From NCBI GenBank assembly GCA_045544035.1, contig JAZPYE010000006.1, forward strand, positions 1-25,373: a stretch of DNA of 25,373 bases, read 5' to 3'. Positions 22,135-25,373 of the stretch are shown one piece after another; the stretch's first letter is position 1; the number at the start of each line of letters is the position of its first letter. Both the position numbers and the translations under genes were made by a program. The notes beneath the pieces were generated by a model. That model ran no database searches and was not told the DNA's origin. It saw nothing but the letters and a program-made list of their open reading frames with translations. The stretch comes from SIG587 sp045544035. Its GTDB lineage: Bacteria; Bacillota; Clostridia; Oscillospirales; Acutalibacteraceae.

Positions 22135-22673
22135 TATGTATTCCCCTTATCAATGAATTTTTCTTTGCGGGGCGTTTGCCGTTGTGGTATCGAATCTACA
22201 ACGATTGATATCGCAACAACGCCAATGACTGCAGCCATTAATATATAATAGCCGGGTGCTGTTGTGCAAAACCGATTTACATTTCCTAAAACGGGAACGC
22301 AAAAGCACTTTCTTCCTATTAAGGAGTCATAGTGTACTGGCTCTGCATCGTGTAAAATGTTGCCATCTTCATCAAAATTATTAATTCCTTGTGTGCGAAA
22401 AAGTTTGTTGTGCAAATCCACCTCATACACTTGATGTGTTGCAACAACGTTAGTATCTTTTAGATAGAATGTGATAGTATCTCCTACCTCTATATCCAAC
22501 GGGTCTACTTTTTCTACATAAACTAAACTGCCCACAGGAATTTGAGGTTCCATACTTCCGCTTGTTACAACGAATGTTTGAATTCCAAAAAGGCGAGGTA
22601 GATACATCGCCGCAACAAGCAGGAGCGCTACCACTACACAGATACTAACAAAAATATTCCAGAATTTTTTAAT
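22134..22673 (-). CDS. sipW: Signal peptidase I of the ER/SipW type
   Basis: A membrane-bound signal peptidase with an N-terminal and a C-terminal membrane helix (about 8-28 and 143-163). The catalytic serine is in TSGSMEP (Ser40 with this start) and is paired with a histidine (TNVVATHQVYEV, His80) in place of the lysine of ordinary bacterial enzymes, which defines the SipW/ER class. The usual GDNN motif is GINNFDED here, so its first aspartate is missing; later aspartates may serve. It should process the three SipW-type signal peptides downstream. The start is unusual: AGGAGG is seven bases before an ATT codon that precedes KKFWNIF, where relatives have ATG. The nearest standard in-frame codon is a TTG at 22694, upstream of that site. 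Confidence 0.88.
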   Translation of the reverse strand: MKKFWNIFVSICVVVALLLVAAMYLPRLFGIQTFVVTSGSMEPQIPVGSLVYVEKVDPLDIEVGDTITFYLKDTNVVATHQVYEVDLHNKLFRTQGINNFDEDGNILHDAEPVHYDSLIGRKCFCVPVLGNVNRFCTTAPGYYILMAAVIGVVAISIVVDSIPQRQTPRKEKFIDKGNT

Positions 22674-22724
22674 AAAGCCACCTCCTATTAACAATCATAA
22701 GAACCTATAGACAGCTCCCATGTT

Positions 22725-22787
22725 ATAAAAAATAAAAAGTGCGACTACCGAAGCAGCCGCACAAAAAGCGCAAACTCCAGTAGTCGC
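22725..22787 (-). terminator. Attenuator terminator before sipW
   Basis: Minus-strand arms GCGACTACTGGAG (22775-22787) and CTTCGGTAGTCGC (22741-22753) pair over all thirteen positions (with two G-U pairs), followed by ACTTTTTATTTTTT. Its first two bases overlap the end of the long-range stem, and its GGAGUUUGC can pair with GCAAAUUCC of the upstream hairpin instead. Confidence 0.85.
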
Positions 22788-22950
22788 CAAACTAATTCAA
22801 TATAACACGCATTAATGCAGTATCTATATCGCCGGAATTTGCATTTTTATCAAACTCGCGAAATAGACACAACAATAGTGCTACAAAAGGAAACACTACT
22901 GCATTTGAAAGAATGCTTTTTTCGTTATATTCAATTAGTTTGGCATAAAT
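22725..22950 (-). promoter_or_regulatory. Candidate riboswitch/attenuator RNA, copy 2
   Basis: Leader RNA of the SipW fibre operon. The long-range stem pairs 22923-22944 with 22786-22809 over about twenty positions. Inside are small hairpins (GCATT/AATGC near 22905-22920; AGTAGTG/CACTATT near 22873-22902). The conserved hairpin has outer arms 22858-22867 and 22823-22832, an upper stem and the loop AUAAAAAUG (22834-22857). Compared with copy 1 (8905-9107), the arms of the long-range stem and of the outer hairpin stem have different sequences but remain complementary, while the loop and terminator core are conserved, which is what selection on RNA structure produces. Confidence 0.72.
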
Positions 22951-22979
22951 ATTTTACCATACTAATCCTTTAAATGCAA
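22951..22979 (-). promoter_or_regulatory. Promoter of the SipW fibre operon
   Basis: Minus strand TTGCAT, 17-nt spacer ending TATGG, then TAAAAT (TGn extended -10), arranged exactly as the promoter of copy 1 at 9113-9141. It is the only good promoter found for sipW and the genes after it. Confidence 0.75.
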
Positions 22980-23091
22980 TGTTTTTTTTATTAATAGGAG
23001 CAGGCCTCTCTGTTTATATCCAGATATGTATAATTTTGCTGATTTTCGCGGTAGGGAACGACCTGCACAAATTTTCAAACCAAGAAAAATC

Positions 23092-23121
23092 AATGGCGAT
23101 GACAAATCTGTCATCGCCATT
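23092..23121 (-). terminator. Intrinsic terminator of the cysteine-rich repeat protein gene
   Basis: AATGGCGATGACA and its complement around AATC (plus-strand reading), followed on the minus strand by TTGATTTTTC. The core equals that of the terminator at 14006-14037. Confidence 0.87.
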
Positions 23122-23133
23122 ATGTTTAAGTGT

Positions 23134-24903
23134 TTATTTTACTGCTTTTCTCTTTCTGTGTACAACCGCCAGTGTAACACTCAAGCCGCCGCTTAAAAGG
23201 AACATTGCAAACCAAAGAGCCTTGTTGCTGTTATCTCCCGTTTTAGGAACGGTATTGGTATTGGTATTGGTATCGGTGCCGGTGTCGGTGTTGGTATCAG
23301 TATCGGTATCGGTATCGGTATCGGTGTCGGTGTCGGTATCGGTGTCGGTATTTTCTAGCTTGGGAATGGTGTAGGTGCTGATATCTTCTATCACCTCTTC
23401 ACCTTCTGCATCCTTAAACTCATTGTCGCAAACCTCGCATACCCAATATGCTAAATTGCCCTCGGCCTCGGTTGTTGCTGCTTTGGCAGGAACGGCTTTG
23501 AGCGTATGCTTTCCATCGCCGATATGCAATAAATACATTTCCCCATTTTCTTCAACAGCCCAGTCGCACACGGTGCAGCGATAATGCTCTTCCTTAAAAC
23601 CGCCACCGCACTTGGTGTAGTTAGCAGGATATAGTGTATCCCCGGGAACGTGCTCATCGGTGGGATACATCATATTCTTCTCTTCCCCATCCTTGTTTAC
23701 GGGTGCTTCGCAGATTGCACAAAGATAATAATCCTCCTTAAATCCGCCCAAACATTTTAAATAGTCTGCTTTTTTAAGTTCTCCTGCCGTGTGCACGCCG
23801 TTTCCTTGGGTCCACTCGGCTTCGCTGCCATCGGCAAACAGCCCTGTTCCACATTCGGAACATTCATAAACATCTTCTCTATAGCCGCCACCACACTCGG
23901 TATAATCAGCCTCGAAAGAAAGTTCTCCTACCGTGTGCACTCCGTTTCCTTCGGCCCACTCGGTGCCGCTACCATCGGCAAACAGCCATGTTGCACATTC
24001 GGAACATTCATAAACATCTTCTCTATAGCCGCCGCCACACTCGGTATAATTGGCCTCGAAAAAAAGCTCTCCTACCGTGTGCACTCCATTTCCGTCAATC
24101 ATCTCGGCTTCGCTGCCATCGGCAAACAGCCATGTTTCACATTCGGAACATTTGTACACATCTTCTCTATAGCCACCGCCACACTCGGTATAATCAGCCT
24201 CGAAAAAAAGCTCTCCTACCGTGTGCTCTCCGTTTCCGTCGATCAACTCGGCTTCGCTGCCATCGGCAAACAGCCCTGTTCCACATTCGGAACAATTGTA
24301 AACATCTTCGCTATAGCCGCCGCCACACTCGGTATAATCAGCCTCGAAAAAAAGCTCTCCTACCGTGTGCACTCCGTTTCCGTCGGTCCACTGGGCTTCA
24401 TTACCATCTTCATAGATGCTGGCGCTGCATTCGGAACATTCATAAACATCTTTTTTATGGCCACCGCCGCACTCGGTATAATTGGCTTCAAAAACAATTT
24501 CACCTACTGTATGCTCGCCTGTTCCTTGAAACCATACCGCTAAATTGCCCTGTGCATCAAGGTACTCCCAGCAGTTGGAACACCCATACACATCTGTTTT
24601 ATAGCCGCCGCCACACTCGGTATAATTGGCCTCGAAAAAAAGCTCTCCTACTGTGTGTTGGCCGTTTCCTTCGATCCTCTCGGCTTCGCTGCCGTCGGCA
24701 AAAAGCACTGTTCCACATTCAGAACATTCGTAAATATCTTCTTTATAGCCACCGCCGCACTCGGTATAATCTGCCGGCCAGGCCCAATCTCCCAACGTAT
24801 GATTTTCGCACACGAGAGTTTCCTCTGCAAAAGCAATCATTCCTAAAGATAATATCATGCTTATTACGATTGCCAGGATTGTTGCTATTTTCAAGTTTTT
24901 CAT
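23134..24903 (-). CDS. Cysteine-rich tandem-repeat surface protein with a sortase-type VPKTG end
   Basis: A 589-residue surface protein. A signal peptide (IATILAIVISMILSLGMIAFA) is followed by nine tandem units of 47-48 residues (35-465). Each has the pattern HT-x-G, nine or so residues, Y-x-x-C-G-G-G, then Y-x-C-x-x-C, that is one histidine and three cysteines, suggesting one zinc (or other metal) site per unit. A more divergent tenth unit (466-510) has only CxxC. A Thr-Asp/Thr-Asn linker encoded by hexanucleotide repeats (about 517-551) leads to VPKTGDN, a membrane helix and RKRK, a sortase signal with valine in place of leucine. It is transcribed alone from its own promoter, next to the fibre operon but not under the candidate riboswitch. 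Confidence 0.9.
   Translation of the reverse strand: MKNLKIATILAIVISMILSLGMIAFAEETLVCENHTLGDWAWPADYTECGGGYKEDIYECSECGTVLFADGSEAERIEGNGQHTVGELFFEANYTECGGGYKTDVYGCSNCWEYLDAQGNLAVWFQGTGEHTVGEIVFEANYTECGGGHKKDVYECSECSASIYEDGNEAQWTDGNGVHTVGELFFEADYTECGGGYSEDVYNCSECGTGLFADGSEAELIDGNGEHTVGELFFEADYTECGGGYREDVYKCSECETWLFADGSEAEMIDGNGVHTVGELFFEANYTECGGGYREDVYECSECATWLFADGSGTEWAEGNGVHTVGELSFEADYTECGGGYREDVYECSECGTGLFADGSEAEWTQGNGVHTAGELKKADYLKCLGGFKEDYYLCAICEAPVNKDGEEKNMMYPTDEHVPGDTLYPANYTKCGGGFKEEHYRCTVCDWAVEENGEMYLLHIGDGKHTLKAVPAKAATTEAEGNLAYWVCEVCDNEFKDAEGEEVIEDISTYTIPKLENTDTDTDTDTDTDTDTDTDTNTDTGTDTNTNTNTVPKTGDNSNKALWFAMFLLSGGLSVTLAVVHRKRKAVK
23251..23352 (-). repeat. Hexanucleotide tandem repeat coding for a Thr-Asp/Thr-Asn linker
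   Basis: About seventeen copies of GGTATC or close variants (GGTGTC, GGTATT) in a row, in frame with the gene. The length is a multiple of six, so gain or loss of units changes linker length without a frameshift. Confidence 0.9.
23509..24801 (-). repeat. Tandem 144-bp coding repeats
   Basis: Nine consecutive units (seven of them 144 bp and very similar, the last two more diverged) encode the His/Cys repeats of the surface protein. The near-identical middle units are likely to recombine. Confidence 0.9.
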
Positions 24904-24943
24904 ATGCGTTTCTCCTTTATCAGTAAATGTTGTTTACACCTGA

Positions 24944-24972
24944 ATTATATCACAAACAAATCCAATGCGCAA
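24944..24972 (-). promoter_or_regulatory. Promoter of the cysteine-rich repeat protein gene
   Basis: Minus strand TTGCGC, 17-nt spacer ending TGA, TATAAT: a weak -35 with an extended, perfect -10. The start codon is about 40 bases downstream, after AAAGGAG. Confidence 0.75.
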
Positions 24973-25023
24973 TAAAAAATATCATTTCGCCTCGCTTTTT
25001 CTTTATATAAATCCAAAAAGGCG

Positions 25024-25067
25024 AAAAAAGGTTGCGTGATGCTCCAAATGGGGCTTCACGCAACCTT
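25024..25067 (-). terminator. Intrinsic terminator of the beta-galactosidase gene
   Basis: AAGGTTGCGTGA and its complement, with an inner GC-rich part around AAAT/ATTT, followed on the minus strand by TTTTTTCG. It lies 24 bases after the stop codon of the partial gene. Confidence 0.88.
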
Positions 25068-25090
25068 ACTGTTTTGTTCCTTTTTAAAAA

Positions 25091-25373
25091 TTAAAATTTA
25101 AATTTAAATATATTTTTGCCCTTTCGAGGGATTTCGTGTTCTTCGGGGAGCTCGGGTCCGCAGGAATAAGAACCCACGCCGCGCATTGCCACATCCACGC
25201 AAACATTCACAAAATCGTTTTGTGTGAGGTCAAAATTGTGGGTTGTTTCGCAAAGCTGTTTTGTTGTGTAGGGGTTAACTGAAAAAGAGAAAGGCTCCTC
25301 GGCAGTTACAGAAAACAGGTTCTTAACACCCAGATATTTTGAGGCAAAATGACTGCCCGATTCTTGTGGGCGA
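25091..25373 (-). CDS. lacZ: Beta-galactosidase (GH2, LacZ-type), C-terminal end, cut by the window edge
   Basis: The last 93 residues of a large glycosidase that hydrolyses terminal beta-galactosides such as lactose. The visible part starts RPQESGSHFASKYLGV and contains FSVNPYTTKQLCETTHNF, then VDVAMRGVGSYSCGPELPEEH, which matches the C-terminal beta-sandwich (Bgal small chain domain) of LacZ-type GH2 enzymes, where RPQExG and GVGxxDSWGP are characteristic. SYSCGP replaces DSWGP. The catalytic domain is outside the window, so activity and exact substrate cannot be judged. A terminator follows. The 3' end is unusually AT-rich (FKFKF). Confidence 0.88.
   Translation of the reverse strand, partial: RPQESGSHFASKYLGVKNLFSVTAEEPFSFSVNPYTTKQLCETTHNFDLTQNDFVNVCVDVAMRGVGSYSCGPELPEEHEIPRKGKNIFKFKF

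Noticed and set aside
22979..23374. Plus-strand 131-codon frame with a Val-Ser-rich end
   Set aside because: It runs over the promoter, the terminator and the antisense of the Thr-Asp repeat; no ribosome binding site or family likeness.
23509..24801. Regularly spaced repeats resembling a CRISPR array
   Set aside because: The units are 144 bp, in frame, and encode a protein; there are no short repeats with unique spacers and no cas genes.
23791..24926. Long plus-strand open frames (250 and 312 codons) with repeated motifs
   Set aside because: They are antisense shadows of the cysteine-rich repeats; the minus frame has signal peptide, repeats, sorting signal, promoter and terminator.
1..25373. 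tRNA or rRNA genes
   Set aside because: Looked for cloverleaf-like and rRNA-like segments, including the rpmG-secE gap where tRNA-Trp often lies, and saw none.

Overview
The window looks like chromosome of a spore-forming, Gram-positive Clostridia species, probably an Oscillospiraceae/Ruminococcaceae-type gut bacterium. The reasons are a Firmicutes-style rpmG-secE-nusG-rplK order, WalJ-RlmH, SpoVT (a sporulation regulator), strong SigA-type promoters, AGGAGG ribosome binding sites, and surface proteins with SipW-type signal peptides and sortase signals. Nearly all genes lie on the minus strand; clc is the only clear plus-strand gene.

Layout, left to right. (1) 1-2220: core operon read leftwards, rpmG, secE (with an unusual membrane extension), nusG, rplK, then the ribosome binding site of the next gene (expected rplA) at the very edge. 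It has a near-consensus promoter and a long folded leader. (2) 2243-5374: walJ-rlmH and murA, separated by two MITE-like palindromic elements; one of these supplies the stop codon of rlmH. (3) 5387-5963: spoVT. (4) 6013-12628: an AT-richer accessory block. It holds an adenylate-forming enzyme plus an unknown protein in one operon, a zinc-ribbon/deoxyribosyltransferase-like protein flanked by matching terminators, and an unknown 573-residue protein with C-terminal membrane segments. Two copies of a 155-bp repeat carry the 5' end of a spoVT-like gene. (5) 12704-13972: a CLC-type anion transporter. (6) 14006-22979: a surface-fibre operon (leftwards): an ER-type signal peptidase of the SipW class, three proteins with SipW-type signal peptides (TasA/CalY-like), a 1792-residue beta-helix/InlB-repeat protein and an LPETG-anchored protein. 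(7) 23092-24972: a separately transcribed, cysteine-rich repeat surface protein with a sortase-type VPKTG end. (8) 25091-25373: the C-terminus of a LacZ-type beta-galactosidase, cut by the window edge.

The most interesting signal is an RNA element present twice, 14 kb apart (8905-9141 and 22725-22979, minus strand). Each copy has its own promoter, a long-range stem whose two arms differ between copies but still pair, a conserved hairpin with the loop AUAAAAAUG, and an intrinsic terminator directly before the first gene. A segment inside the terminator mimics one arm of the conserved hairpin, as in a transcriptional riboswitch. One copy precedes the adenylate-forming enzyme operon and the other the SipW fibre operon, so the two operons may answer to the same signal. 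I do not recognise it as a known class, and this cannot be settled without a covariance-model search.
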